64,000 nucleotides of DNA from Trebonia sp963785645 (GCA_963785645.1 CAWAWG010000005.1:372001-436000), one strand, 5' to 3'. Positions 1 through 9,562 are shown, counted from the stretch's first letter. The notes: generated by a model not told the origin, from the letters alone. Made by a program: numbers and translations.

Positions 1-1
1 C

Positions 2-1285
2 GTCGGCGAGCCGGCGTTCCTGTCGCCGATGGCCAGGCTCGTGCAGGGGCGGGTGAGCTCACCGCACTACGTGCACGAGTCGGACCGCGTGCTGCTCGAC
101 GACACGCTCGAAGGGGCCGAAGCGCGGCTGTGCGGCGTCGCCGACCTGCCCTCGCTGGAACCCGGCGGGCCGCGCGAGTACATCTACTTCGACCCGTCCC
201 GCACGCGGGCCGGGATCGTGACGTGCGGCGGCCTGTGCCCGGGGCTGAACAACGTGATCCGCGGCCTGGTGCTTGAGCTCGCCGACAACTACGGCGTGAC
301 CGACGTGGTCGGATTCCGCGACGGCTTCCGCGGCCTGGCCGGCGCGGATGTCGCGCCGGTGCGGCTCAGCCGCGACGTGGTCGCGGACATCCATAACCGG
401 GGCGGGACCGTCCTTGGCACCTCGCGCGGCGACCAGGACCCCTCGCTGATGGTGGACACGCTGGCCAAGATGGGGATCTCGGTGCTGTTCGTGATCGGCG
501 GCGACGGCTCGCTCCGCGGGGCGGCGAAGATCGCCGCCGCGGCGGAACGCCTCGGGGTCGAACTGTCGGTCATCGGTGTGCCGAAGACAATCGACAACGA
601 CATCCCGTACCTCGACCAGAGCTTCGGGTTCCAGACCGCGTTCACCCGCGCCACCGACTCGATCAAGTCCGCCCTGACCGAGGCCAGCTCCACGCCGGTG
701 GGTGTCGGGCTCGTCAAGGTGATGGGCAGGCACTCCGGGTTCATCGCCTGCTACGCGGCGCTCGCCAGCCATGACGTGGACTTCGTGCTGATACCCGAGG
801 TGCCGTTCCAGCTGGACGGCCCGGATGGCTTCCTCCGCCTGCTGCGGGAGCGGGTGCGGCGGCAGGGGCATGCGGTCGTCGTGGTGGCCGAGGGGGCAGG
901 ACAGGACCTGTTCGACTACGACGGCGCGGTTGACGCGTCGGGCAACGTGCGGCTCGCCGACATCGGCGGGCTGCTGCGGCAGCGGATCACCGAGGATTTC
1001 GCCGCGGCCGGAGCGGAGGTCAGCCTGCGGTACGTGGACCCCGGATACGCGATCCGCAGCGTGCCCGCCAACGGCTGGGATGCGGTGTACTGCCTGCGGC
1101 TGGCCCAGGCCGCGGTACACGCCGCTATGGCCGGGCGGACGGCGATGGTAGTCGGCCGCTGGCACGGGCGGTTCGTGCACATACCGATTCCCGTCGCGAC
1201 CGGCAGCCGCAACCAGGTCGACCCGAACGGCGACCTGTGGATGTCGGTGCTGGAGGCGACCGGCCAGCCCGAGCGCCTGCGCTGA
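2..1285 (+). CDS. ATP-dependent 6-phosphofructokinase, 5'-truncated by window edge
   Basis: Phosphorylates fructose 6-phosphate to the 1,6-bisphosphate in cytosolic glycolysis. The frame is open from base 2. Residues ahead of the first ATG (base 29) still look like the family N-terminus, so the true start is probably left of the window. Visible motifs are the phosphate loop GGLCPGLNNVIR, GGDGS, PKTIDND with the catalytic Asp, and MGRHSGF. A Gly in GGDGS points to ATP rather than pyrophosphate as donor. The Lys in PKTIDND is the variant seen in long plant/spirochaete-type (TP0108-like) ATP-PFKs, so this is that long subgroup rather than the short E. coli PfkA type. No downstream partner gene is on this strand; a G/C-rich repeat follows immediately. 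Confidence 0.9.
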   Translation, partial: VGEPAFLSPMARLVQGRVSSPHYVHESDRVLLDDTLEGAEARLCGVADLPSLEPGGPREYIYFDPSRTRAGIVTCGGLCPGLNNVIRGLVLELADNYGVTDVVGFRDGFRGLAGADVAPVRLSRDVVADIHNRGGTVLGTSRGDQDPSLMVDTLAKMGISVLFVIGGDGSLRGAAKIAAAAERLGVELSVIGVPKTIDNDIPYLDQSFGFQTAFTRATDSIKSALTEASSTPVGVGLVKVMGRHSGFIACYAALASHDVDFVLIPEVPFQLDGPDGFLRLLRERVRRQGHAVVVVAEGAGQDLFDYDGAVDASGNVRLADIGGLLRQRITEDFAAAGAEVSLRYVDPGYAIRSVPANGWDAVYCLRLAQAAVHAAMAGRTAMVVGRWHGRFVHIPIPVATGSRNQVDPNGDLWMSVLEATGQPERLR

Positions 1286-1392
1286 TTCTCCCCCGGGGGG
1301 AATGATCCCCCCGGTGACCCCCCAAAGCATGGGGGAGTCCCTCCCCCATCGCCCCCTCGCCGGGCGGCGCCCGGGACGGCGCCTGCGGCGCC
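1284..1392. repeat. G5/C5 dispersed palindromic repeat, copy 1
   Basis: Runs of C5-6 and G5-6 form nested hairpins directly after the phosphofructokinase stop. Read on the minus strand it matches the element at about 12412-12597 over roughly 110 bases. The shared part includes the block GGCGCCGTCCCGGGCGCCGC, a GGGGGAGGGACTCCCCC hairpin and the core GTCACCGGGGGG followed by TTCCCCCCGGGGGA. It may act as a terminator, but it is a member of a repeat family. Confidence 0.75.
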
Positions 1393-1448
1393 GCGTACGT
1401 GGTCAGTGGTGCCCGCTGTAGGTCCGCTGGTCCCGTGCCCTGCTCGTG

Positions 1449-1946
1449 TTACCTGCTCGCGTACAGGCGGCCGAGGATGTCGCGGGCGATCTCTTCCGGC
1501 GCACGGTCTCCGGCGTCGACGGTCAGGGTCGCCGCCCGCGCGTAGTGCGGGTCGCGGTCCCTGTGCAGTTGCTCGACGTCGCAGCGGGCAAGCATGGGAC
1601 GGCCCCGGTCACCGCCGACCCGGCTCATCGCCTGAGCGTAACTGATCCTGAGGTAGACGACCGGGACGGCAGCGGCGGCGAGGGCAGCGCGGGTTCCCGC
1701 GTGGCAGGCCGCGCCGCCGCCGAGGGCGAGTACCCGCTCTTCGCCGTTCACCAGGTCGGCGACGACCTCGTGCTCCAGCTGGCGGAAGGCGGGCTCGCCG
1801 TCGTCGGAGAAGATCCGCGGGACCGGCTTGCCCGCCCGCCCCTCGATGACGTGGTCGCTGTCGGTGAAGGGGATGCCGAGGTTCGCGGCGAGCAGGCGGC
1901 CGACGGTCGTCTTGCCCGCGCCCATGAATCCGACGAGGACGATCAC
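1449..1946 (-). CDS. aroK: Second shikimate kinase of the aro operon (165 aa)
   Basis: Predicted to phosphorylate shikimate at the 3-hydroxyl with ATP (cytosol, chorismate pathway). Walker A is GFMGAGKTT at residues 6-14. The shikimate-binding signature DSD follows at about 31-33, then an FR pair, the GGGAA loop near residue 77, and the LID-region Arg in GDRGRPML. All expected ligands are present and the length is normal. The GTG start (1946-1944) overlaps the aroQ stop in GTGA, so translation is probably coupled. It is odd because a separate shikimate kinase already lies at 3604-4146 in the same operon. This downstream copy keeps the canonical GGG loop; the upstream one has GSG. Which copy carries the main flux cannot be told from sequence. 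Confidence 0.85.
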   Translation of the reverse strand: MIVLVGFMGAGKTTVGRLLAANLGIPFTDSDHVIEGRAGKPVPRIFSDDGEPAFRQLEHEVVADLVNGEERVLALGGGAACHAGTRAALAAAAVPVVYLRISYAQAMSRVGGDRGRPMLARCDVEQLHRDRDPHYARAATLTVDAGDRAPEEIARDILGRLYASR

Positions 1947-2528
1947 AAGATGCCCCGCTCCTGGACGCCTCGCTTATCCGGTGCACTGTTGCCCGGCGCA
2001 CTGTTGCCCGGCGCGGGTGCGGTCTGCGACAGGGGGCGGACGACCAGGGGGCCCGGCGTCTCGCTGTCCTGAATCTGCGCGGCGATCGCCCGCAGGGCAA
2101 GGACGTAGGACTGGAAGCCGAAGCCGGCGATGATCCCGGTCGCGGCGCCGGTGATCACCGACTCGTGGCGGAAACCCTCGCGGGCAGCCAGGTTGGAGAT
2201 GTGCACCTCGACGACCGGCGCGGTTCGCATCTTCACCGCATCCATGAGGGCGTAGGAGTAGTGGGTCAGCGCGCCGGCGTTGAGCACGACGGGTACGGCG
2301 TTGTCGCAGGCCTCATGGATCCAGGTGACGAGTTCGCCTTCGTACTCGGTCTGCCTGACATCGACATCGAGGCCGAGTTCGCGTGCCGGTCAGCTTGCAC
2401 AACTCCGACAAATCCGCATAAGTCGCGGTTCCGTAGACGGACGGCTCGCGCTGGCCGAGACGGCCGAGGTTCGGCCCGTTGAGTACGAGCACCCGGTGTC
2501 CGGTCGCGGGCCCGGCCGGGCCGGTCAT
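1943..2528 (-). CDS. aroQ: Type II 3-dehydroquinate dehydratase, frameshifted
   Basis: Dehydrates 3-dehydroquinate to 3-dehydroshikimate; type II enzymes are dodecamers of about 150 residues. The N-terminal part (LNGPNLGRLGQREPSVYG, with the catalytic Tyr) and the C-terminal part (NAGALTHYSYALMDAV, EVHISNLAAREGFR) lie in different frames. Joining them near base 2390 restores RELGLDVDVRQTEYEGELV and a normal protein. The N- and C-terminal motifs are otherwise complete, so I read the break as a sequence error. The ATG overlaps the aroB stop (ATGA, 2525-2528). After the usual family end there is an extra tail of about 40 residues rich in Pro/Gly/Ser/Ala, containing a GNSAP repeat, before the stop that overlaps the second shikimate kinase. 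Confidence 0.85.
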
Positions 2529-3607
2529 GCCGCCACCGCGCGGTACGCCTGGGTGAGAAGGTCCTCGGGCGGGCTGTCGTAGATGACGGGGTTGCCCACT
2601 CCGTCCAGGACAACCATCCGCAGGCGCGCGCCGCGCGTCTTCTTGTCTAGGGACATGGTGGCGCGCAGGTCCGGCCAGGCGTCGCTCCGGTACGTCACCG
2701 GCAGGCCGACCGAGGTGAGCAGTTCCCGGTGCCGGGCCACGTCCCGCTCGGTCAGACGGCCGGACAGCCGCCCTACCTCGGCCGCGAACACCAGGCCGAT
2801 CGCAACCGCGTCGCCGTGCCTGAAGGCGTACCGCTCCAGCTTCTCGATGGCGTGGCCGAGTGTGTGCCCGTAGTTGAGCATCTCCCGCTGCCCCGATTCA
2901 CGCAGGTCCGCCGCGACTACCCGGGCCTTGACCGCGATCGCCCGTTCGACCAGCTCTCGTGCGTGCGCGCCGTCCGGCTGCGCCGCACCCCGCGGGTCCG
3001 CCGCGACCAGGCGCAGGATCTCGCCGTCGGCGATGAACCCGGCCTTGATGACCTCCGCGAGGCCGGCCACGTAGTCACCGCGCGGCAGGGTTTCCAGGGT
3101 GGCCAGGTCGGCGAGCACCCCGGCGGGCGGGTGGAACGCGCCAACCAGGTTCTTGCCCGCCGCGATGTCGATCGCGGTCTTGCCGCCGACCGCCGCATCG
3201 ACCATGCCGAGGAGCGTCGTCGGCACCAGGACCACGGGGACGCCCCGCAGCCAGGTCGCGGCGGCGAACCCGGCGAGGTCGGTGGACGCTCCTCCGCCGA
3301 TGCCGACCACGCAGTCGGACCTGGATACCCTGGCTTCCGCTAGCCATGACCACAGCCGCGCGAGGACCGCGGCGTCCTTCGCCGCCTCGCCGGCCGGCAC
3401 ATCGGTCACCGCCACCCGGTACCCGGCGTCTTCGAGGGCGCGGCAGGCCGACGCGGCCAGCGCCGCCAGCCGCTCATCGTGGATGACCGCCACCGTCTCT
3501 GCCCGCTTGCCGACCAGGCCGGGCAGCGCGCTCAGTACCCCCGTGCCGACGACCACCTCGTACGGCTGGTCCCCGCCGACCGGAATGCGCGTCACCTGCT
3601 CACTCAT
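2525..3607 (-). CDS. aroB: 3-dehydroquinate synthase
   Basis: Converts DAHP to 3-dehydroquinate in a NAD- and divalent-metal-dependent reaction. About 360 residues, full length. Seen: the NAD-binding segment GIGGGASTDLAGF (most homologues have VVGD here, so the A-S-T variant is noteworthy but the Asp is kept), GGKTAIDIAAGKN, AFHPPAGV, the metal ligand Glu in GLAEVIKAG, and the metal His in NYGHTLGHAIE and YAFRHGDAVAIG. The ATG at 3607 is chosen because it overlaps the upstream kinase stop in ATGA and begins the family-like sequence MSEQVTRIPVGG. The open frame upstream of it is only read-through of the kinase gene. Confidence 0.95.
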   Translation of the reverse strand: MSEQVTRIPVGGDQPYEVVVGTGVLSALPGLVGKRAETVAVIHDERLAALAASACRALEDAGYRVAVTDVPAGEAAKDAAVLARLWSWLAEARVSRSDCVVGIGGGASTDLAGFAAATWLRGVPVVLVPTTLLGMVDAAVGGKTAIDIAAGKNLVGAFHPPAGVLADLATLETLPRGDYVAGLAEVIKAGFIADGEILRLVAADPRGAAQPDGAHARELVERAIAVKARVVAADLRESGQREMLNYGHTLGHAIEKLERYAFRHGDAVAIGLVFAAEVGRLSGRLTERDVARHRELLTSVGLPVTYRSDAWPDLRATMSLDKKTRGARLRMVVLDGVGNPVIYDSPPEDLLTQAYRAVAA

Positions 3608-4146
3608 GGCCTTAGCCGCTTGACCAGGTCGGCGGCCACCTCTTCGGGGGCCAGGTCGTCGGTGGGTACGGTGAGCGTCGCGAGTTCGCAATAGACCGGG
3701 CGGCGCTCTTCGAGCATGGAGCGAAGCCTCCCGCGCGGGTTGCCCGGTATCACGACCCGGGGCCGGTCCATGCCGGCGCGCCTGGCGACGGTCGCGAACT
3801 CGGCCTCCAGGTAGACGATCACCTGGCCGACGAGCATCCGGCGCACGTCGGGATCGAGCACCGCGCCGCTGCCGAGCGCGAGGACACCGCCGTCCGCCTT
3901 GACCGCGTCAAGTCCGCTCGCGACGGCGCCGCGCTCGAGTTCACGGAAGACAAGTTCGCCGTCCTCCACGAAAATGTCGCCCACCGGCTTGCGGGCCGCC
4001 TTGGCCACGAGCGTATCGGTGTCTGCGAACGGCACGCCGAGCGCGGCGGCAAGCAGCGCACCGACCGATGACTTGCCCGCCGTCGGCGGGCCGATGAGCA
4101 CGACGCCCTTGCCGGGGCCGACGTCGACTGCCGCTGGCTCAGTCAC
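3604..4146 (-). CDS. aroK: Shikimate kinase, first copy (GSG variant loop)
   Basis: Shikimate 3-phosphorylation, in the standard position between aroC and aroB. 180 residues with GTG start at 4146. Walker A GPPTAGKSS, substrate motif DTD, FRELE and the C-terminal Arg in ERRPVY are present. The normally invariant GGG loop reads LGSGAVL, so the middle glycine, whose backbone contacts shikimate in structures of the family, is serine. In the family numbering used for the M. tuberculosis enzyme this is about position 80. Activity may persist because the contact is to the main chain; the second kinase downstream keeps GGG. The stop overlaps aroB in ATGA. The gap to aroC is 76 bases. Confidence 0.88.
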   Translation of the reverse strand: MTEPAAVDVGPGKGVVLIGPPTAGKSSVGALLAAALGVPFADTDTLVAKAARKPVGDIFVEDGELVFRELERGAVASGLDAVKADGGVLALGSGAVLDPDVRRMLVGQVIVYLEAEFATVARRAGMDRPRVVIPGNPRGRLRSMLEERRPVYCELATLTVPTDDLAPEEVAADLVKRLRP

Positions 4147-4222
4147 TACTTGCCTTTCCGTATGTCATTCTCGAACATGTCGACGAGCCAAGTCACCCGG
4201 GCCGCTGGCGATGTGAACCGCG

Positions 4223-5404
4223 TCAAGAGATCACCAGGCTCTTCAGGTACCCTTCCGCGTTCCTGCGCAGTTCTTCCACCGTGTCCCCGCCGAACTTCTC
4301 CGTGGCCGCCTCCGCGAGTACCAGCGCGACCATCGCCTCCGCGACCACGCCGGCGGCTGGCACGGCGGTGACGTCGCTGCGCTGGTTGATCGCCTTAGCC
4401 GGCTCGCCCGTCGCCACGTCGATCGTCTCAAGTGCGCGCGGCACGGTCGAGATCGGCTTCATCGCGGCCCGCACGCGGAGCACGTCACCGGTGGACATGC
4501 CACCCTCGATGCCGCCGGCCCGGTTGGTGCGCCTGCGTACCCCGACGGCCGCGAGGTAGATCTCGTCGTGCGCGGCCGATCCGCGGCGGCCGGCCGTGGT
4601 GAACCCGTCACCGAACTCCACGCCCTTGAACGCCTGGACGGAGATGAGCGCACCGGCCAGCCGCGCGTCGAGCTTCCGGTCCCACTGGGTGAAGCTGCCA
4701 AGGCCCGGCGGCAGCCCGTACACCACGACCTCGACGACGCCGCCGAGGGTGTCGCCGTCCCTCCTGGCCGCGTCGACTTCGGCGATCATGCGCGCACTCG
4801 TGTCCGGATCCGCGCAGCGCACCGGGTCGGCATCGATGCGGGCCAGGTCGGCCGGTACCGGCGAAGGCGCGTCAGCGGGCACGCTGACGGCGCCCAGCCG
4901 CACCACGTGCGAGACAATCTCCACGCCGAGCGACTGCGTGAGCAGCTTCCGCGCGACCTCGCCGAGCGCGACCCGGGCGGCGGTCTCCCGCGCGCTGGCC
5001 CGCTCGAGAACGGGCCGGGCGTCGGTGTGCCCGAACTTCTGCATGCCGACCAGGTCGGCGTGACCCGGCCGCGGCCGGGTCAGCGGGGCGTTGCGCGCCT
5101 GCCCGTCGAGCTCCTCCCGCGTGACCGGGTCGGGCGACATGACCGTCTCCCACTTGGGCCACTCGGTATTGCCGACCCGGATGGCGACCGGCCCGCCCAG
5201 CGTGATGCCGTGCCGCACCCCGCCGGTGAGTTCCACCTCGTCCTGCTCGAACTTCATCCGCGCGCCGCGTCCGTAGCCCGCTCGCCGCCGGGCAAGCGCC
5301 GAGGCCACGTCCTCGCTGGTAACCCGTACTCCAGCGGGCACACCGTCACAGATCGCCGCGAGTGCCTTCCCGTGCGACTCGCCCGCCGTCAGCCACCGAA
5401 ACAT
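4223..5404 (-). CDS. aroC: Chorismate synthase
   Basis: Removes phosphate from EPSP to give chorismate; needs reduced FMN. 393 residues from the ATG at 5404 (MFRWLTAGESHGKAL). The open frame extends further upstream but with no family similarity. Signatures present: GESHG near the N-terminus, RRRAGYGRGARM, TRPRPGHADL, ERASARETAARVALGE and the C-terminal segment with GMSTGD and RSDVTAVPAAGVV. The frame is intact. It is the first gene of the aro operon (followed by aroK, aroB, aroQ and a second kinase). An SseB-like gene lies upstream on the same strand about 160 bases away. Confidence 0.96.
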   Translation of the reverse strand: MFRWLTAGESHGKALAAICDGVPAGVRVTSEDVASALARRRAGYGRGARMKFEQDEVELTGGVRHGITLGGPVAIRVGNTEWPKWETVMSPDPVTREELDGQARNAPLTRPRPGHADLVGMQKFGHTDARPVLERASARETAARVALGEVARKLLTQSLGVEIVSHVVRLGAVSVPADAPSPVPADLARIDADPVRCADPDTSARMIAEVDAARRDGDTLGGVVEVVVYGLPPGLGSFTQWDRKLDARLAGALISVQAFKGVEFGDGFTTAGRRGSAAHDEIYLAAVGVRRRTNRAGGIEGGMSTGDVLRVRAAMKPISTVPRALETIDVATGEPAKAINQRSDVTAVPAAGVVAEAMVALVLAEAATEKFGGDTVEELRRNAEGYLKSLVIS

Positions 5405-5561
5405 GCTGTTCACCCTACAGTCAGCGTCGGCTGAGGCCGGCCACAGTCCGCACTCCGCCCGCCGCCTCTCCTGATCATCCAGAACGGGTCCGTGGCTCCG
5501 CCGCCACCCGGCGATGACCCGCTTCAGCGGCAAGACGTGGCAGCCGTGACACTTCTTGCTG

Positions 5562-6248
5562 TTATCTTGAGGGGACGATGCGCACTGCGATGCCGCGGCG
5601 GAGACGGGGAGCGAGCAGGGCCGCGATGACCTCGGCGGCGGCGCGGGCCGCGGCCGGGTCCGGGGTTCTCAGGGCGACGGTCAGGTCGGCGTTCGGGCCG
5701 CCGGGCTCAAGCGTGAAGTCGTCAGTGACCGCGGCGACCTGCGCGCGGATGTCGGGGTCCTCGTGCGGAAGCGGCGGCGGTGCGCCGTCGGCGAGTGCCC
5801 GCAGCCGAGCACCCTCGATGACCAGCGGGACCGGGCCCGCCACGTCGATGACCACCGCGTCGGCCTGCTCGGCCGCGACCGCGGGCCACAGCCGCGCGGC
5901 GGGGACCGGGACCGGGCGGGCGTCGGGGCGCCAGCGTCTGACCGTGTCGGTTCCGGTGAACGCGATGACCGCCTTGCGGCCGTCGTTGCCGATCAGGGTC
6001 GGGAGCGCCATCTCCGTCTCCTTCTCGGTGCGGTGTCCCTGCGCCGGGGGTCTCTCGGCACCGTGCTCCTCCGGAGGGAGTTCGCTGGCCGAGGCGAGGA
6101 CCGCGACGACCGGGACGAGGAGACGACTCGCGGCGACGACGGTGATCGCCGCCCACTCCGTCGCCTCACCGGCCGCGTAGGCGGCGAGCGTCGCGGTGAC
6201 GGCCGGGTCCGCCCCGCCCGTGTCGCCTGCTGGTCTGGTCAGTGGCAC
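5562..6248 (-). CDS. SseB-domain protein of unknown function
   Basis: 228 residues from a GTG start. The N-terminal half (aliphatic stretch ending RLLVPVVAVL, then MALPTLIGNDGRKAVIAFTG) and the middle part (Pro-Val-rich, AVVIDVAGP) resemble the SseB N-terminal domain found in conserved actinobacterial proteins encoded beside aroC. No catalytic motif, signal peptide or transmembrane segment is evident; the hydrophobic stretch near residue 45 is short and typical of the fold. Role unknown. It lies upstream of aroC in the same direction and could be co-transcribed, though about 160 bases separate them. Confidence 0.7.
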   Translation of the reverse strand: MPLTRPAGDTGGADPAVTATLAAYAAGEATEWAAITVVAASRLLVPVVAVLASASELPPEEHGAERPPAQGHRTEKETEMALPTLIGNDGRKAVIAFTGTDTVRRWRPDARPVPVPAARLWPAVAAEQADAVVIDVAGPVPLVIEGARLRALADGAPPPLPHEDPDIRAQVAAVTDDFTLEPGGPNADLTVALRTPDPAAARAAAEVIAALLAPRLRRGIAVRIVPSR

Positions 6249-6542
6249 GAACCGACCCTACCGTCGCGGCCAGCGCCAGGCGGTCGGCTGAGGCGGTGCC
6301 GTCTTGGGCTGCGGGGGCCGATGGCGCTGTCGCAAGGCTCACGGCGAGGGATTAACTCAATGTAGTGAAATCCATGAAAGCCGTATTTAGCCATGGGTAT
6401 CGTCAGTCTCCACGGCAGAATCGGTTGAGCGCACATGCCGGATATGGGAGTCTCTTGACCTGCGGCGACGTGCAGGCCTCCGGATCAGAAAACCGGTGTG
6501 TGCGGACCAGAGGTTGCGGCGCTAGCGGGAGGGAGCAGTTCC

Positions 6543-6971
6543 GTGGGTTCGGCACGCGAGCCGGCGCAAGCCGCGCGGATACTTCCCGGCACGCCAATGC
6601 GGAAGGTCGTACCGCCCCGGATGGTCGGGCCGTACATGAGTGGCCAGCGCGGCGTGATCGCGGGATACGTGCATCGGGTCAGAGACGTCATCTTCCGGAA
6701 CCCGGCAGACGCGTTCTACGCGCTCGGCCTAGGCTACGAGGGATCGGACTTCAAGCCTGACCTGGCGGAGATGTACTTTCTCTGCTGGCAGGCGCGCGAG
6801 ATCGACGGATATGTGCCGGTCAGTGCGCGTGGTGTTCCCGGCCGGGTGGAGTTTTACCTGGAACCAATCCAGATCCCGGTCGGGACAACGCTGTGCAGGC
6901 TGGCGGACGCGGGCGAAGAACCAGTAGCCCGGTATGACGGACTGGCCTGGCGGCGGCCGAGGGAGGGGTAA
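6543..6971 (+). CDS. Unrecognised protein, first gene of a two-gene unit
   Basis: 142 residues from a GTG at 6543, chosen because a strong ribosome-binding site (GGGAGGGAG, 6528-6536) lies seven bases before it; an ATG at 6597 is the alternative. The sequence contains SGQRGVIAGYVHRVRDV, a motif-like LGYEGSDFKPDLAEMYFL and a C-terminal beta-rich part (EFYLEPIQIPVGTTLCRL). There is no signal peptide or membrane segment. Codon use is ordinary for the genome. Its stop lies five bases before the start of the next gene, so the two are almost certainly translated together. I do not recognise the family; a regulatory or toxin/immunity-like role would be a guess. Confidence 0.6.
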   Translation: MGSAREPAQAARILPGTPMRKVVPPRMVGPYMSGQRGVIAGYVHRVRDVIFRNPADAFYALGLGYEGSDFKPDLAEMYFLCWQAREIDGYVPVSARGVPGRVEFYLEPIQIPVGTTLCRLADAGEEPVARYDGLAWRRPREG

Positions 6972-6976
6972 GGCTC

Positions 6977-9403
6977 GTGCGGTACCGGCTTATGGCCTCC
7001 TACCTCGGTGCTTCGTATCAGGCCGCGGTTGGCCCATCAGATCGTGATGTGACGTTGTTCGCGGCTCCGCCGCCGCCGGAAGAGCATGGCTTCTCTCCGG
7101 CGCCCGGCGGCATCTGGCGCAAGCAGGTGCGACTTGACAATCTTGACGCACTGTGGGAGTCGCGTCCTATCGGGTCTTATCACGGTGAGCCGTGCCTCGT
7201 GCTCGACGACCTCGGCGACCGGCTGCACATCGTCTACCTGGGCATGGACGAACGGCGGGCCGCTCAGCTGGGCTACTGGGAAGTCGACCGCGGCGTCTTC
7301 GAGGTCGTCGTGCCCCGGATCGACGTCTCCGACCTAGCCGAGGAACGGCACGAATTCCCGATCACGCTCCTCCTTTCCGCCCTGCCAAGGGCGCTGGACG
7401 CGGCACCGGCGGGAACCGGCAGGGTCATCGGCGCGATCGGCCCCGGCAGTCCCGCCGGGCCCGTCCCGGCCGCTGCGGGGGCCGGGATTCCCATGGGCGG
7501 GCCGGGGCCTGGCGCGATGCCGGGCTGGAACGGTCCGGCGGGGACCGCACCCGTCCGCGGCCAGCTTCCGCAGGCCGGGCCGACGCAGCTTCCCGCGGCC
7601 GGGCCGCAGCCGCTCGCCGCGCCCGGCCCGCAGTCGCCGGTTAGCGGGGCCTACCCGATCCCCGGCGCGCAGAACGGCATGGGAGTCCCCGTCGGCTACG
7701 GCGGGCCGGGCCTGCAGAACCTGCCGGGCATCCCCGGGATGGCGCCGCGGGCCGACCTGCCGCAGTTCCCCACCGGCCAGCAGGTAGCAGGCGGGCAGCA
7801 GGCCCCGGCGATCGCACAAGGTCAGGGGACGCAACCGTCGGCGACGGGCGCCGCCTCGTCGCCCGTCCCGGCCATGCAGTTTCCCAGCCAGCCTCAGCTG
7901 CCGACGGCCCAGTTGTCGACGGTCCAGCCGCTTGGAGCACAGCCGCTGGTACCGCAGCCGCCCGCGGTCCAGCAGTTCTCGCCGGCCCTCACCGCTTACC
8001 GCCGCGCCGCAGGCTTCGGGTGCCCCGCAGACCAGCGGACCGCAGCGGCAGATCACCGGCTCGCAACCGGCCGGGGGGGCCGCACCGCCGGGCGCGCAGC
8101 AGCAAGCGGGGCAGCAGATGCCGGCGCAGCAGTCAACAGGACCGCAGGTCGCCCCCAGCCAAGCGCCGCTCCCACAGGCCCCGCAAGCACAGGTATCGCA
8201 AGCACAGCGACCACAGACGCAGGCACCTCAGGCGCCCGCATCGGCACCGACCGCCGTGGCCGCGTGGCACGGCTCTCCCGCGCCCACCGGCAACGGCAAC
8301 GGCAACTGGTACTACCAGCCCGGTCCAGACCCGCAGAACAGCGGGGCGATGGCCGGCGGGTACGCGGTCAACGGGACGACGCAGAACGGCTACCCGGTCA
8401 ACGGGACAGCGCAGAACGGCTACCCGGTCAACGGGACGACGCAGAACGGTTACGCGCAGCCGGGACATGACACAGGACCGATCCCTGTGCTCAATGACTT
8501 CGCCGGGATGCAGCAGTACGCCCAGCCCGCGCAGCCAGCCTCGGTAACCGGGTACCAGCAGGCACCGGCGGCAGCCCAGGCACCGCCGGGGCAGGCGACC
8601 CAACTCGGCCAGCCAGCCCAGGCTGCTCAGCCCGGCCAACCGGCACCGGGACCGTTGCCCGGCCAGCCGTCGGCCCAGCCCGCCGCGCCGCTTGCCGCGC
8701 TGCGGGCCACCTCGGGGGTGGCGGGAGGCACAGGGGAGCCCGGCCTGCCTGCCGGGGCCCTCGGCGCGACCCAGACGCTGGAGGCACGAGGGCTGGAGGC
8801 CCTGGCGCCGGTCGCCCCGCAGGCAGCGACTCAGGCGCCGCCGGCCCGGAGCCAGTGGCACCGCAGCCGACGGCACAGCAGGCGCTGACGCAACCGCGAT
8901 CGGCACCGCCGGCACCCGCGCCATCGCAAAACGCGGCTACCGGCCCGCTCACATCGCTGCCTTCAATGCCGGTACCGCCAGCGCCAGTGGCTCCAACGTC
9001 ACTGCCTCCGGTGTCACCGTCGCCGACATCGCTGGAGCCGACCGCCGCCCCCAGTCAGCGGCCGTCCCATTCGAGCACGGCGGCGGGCACGCTCAGCAAG
9101 CTGTCGGGAGCGGTCCGCGGCCGGCGCGCCGCGCGCAAGCCGCGCCTTGCGATGTCGTCCATCTTCGCCGACCTCGTTGATATGGCGGACATCCCGCGGT
9201 CCGCGTACGCGGTCGACGAGGAAGTCACCGGGGCCATGTGCCTGTTCAAGACCGACGGCGGCTATGAGGTATTCAGCTGCGCGGAGGACGCTAGGCACGA
9301 AGTTAGATTCTTCGAAGAGGAAGAGGCGGCTTACTTCTACCTCTTCGGCGTGCTCGCGGCCGAGGCGCTGCGCAATGGCCGCCTGAGCCCGCGCCGCGGG
9401 TGA
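6977..9403 (+). CDS. Large unrecognised protein with Ala/Pro/Gln-rich linker, two frameshifts
   Basis: The GTG start has a good ribosome-binding site (GGGAGGGG, eight bases upstream). Three parts are visible. A folded N-terminal domain of about 140 residues contains YRLMASYLGASYQAAVG, CLVLDDLGDRLHIVYLG and YWEVDRGVFEVVVPRIDV. A very long low-complexity linker rich in Ala, Pro, Gln and Gly follows, with a threefold repeat VNGTTQNGYP (8369-8455). A C-terminal domain contains FADLVDMADIPRSAYAV and RHEVRFFEEEEAAYFYLFGV. The parts are joined by frame changes near 8000 and 8845; in each case the other frame continues the same composition, so one protein of about 808 codons is likely. There is no signal peptide. 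Family not recognised. A 12-bp hairpin follows. Confidence 0.6.
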
Positions 9404-9486
9404 GCACCACCAGAAAAAACGGTGGACGTCACAGATAACGCCGCGAACAGTCGCGCAGCGCTTGATGTGGGGATACGATTAAAATT

Positions 9487-9532
9487 GCCGACGGGGCTGA
9501 CGGTCCCCCGCTCCCCAAGCAGCCCCGTCGGC
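9487..9532 (+). terminator. Hairpin terminator after the two-gene unit
   Basis: Perfect 12-bp arms GCCGACGGGGCT / AGCCCCGTCGGC around a C-rich loop, 84 bases after the stop at 9403. No T-run follows, which is usual for high-GC actinobacterial hairpin terminators. Confidence 0.6.
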
Positions 9533-9562
9533 CCACGCGCGATCGGCCTATCCTAGGGCGCA

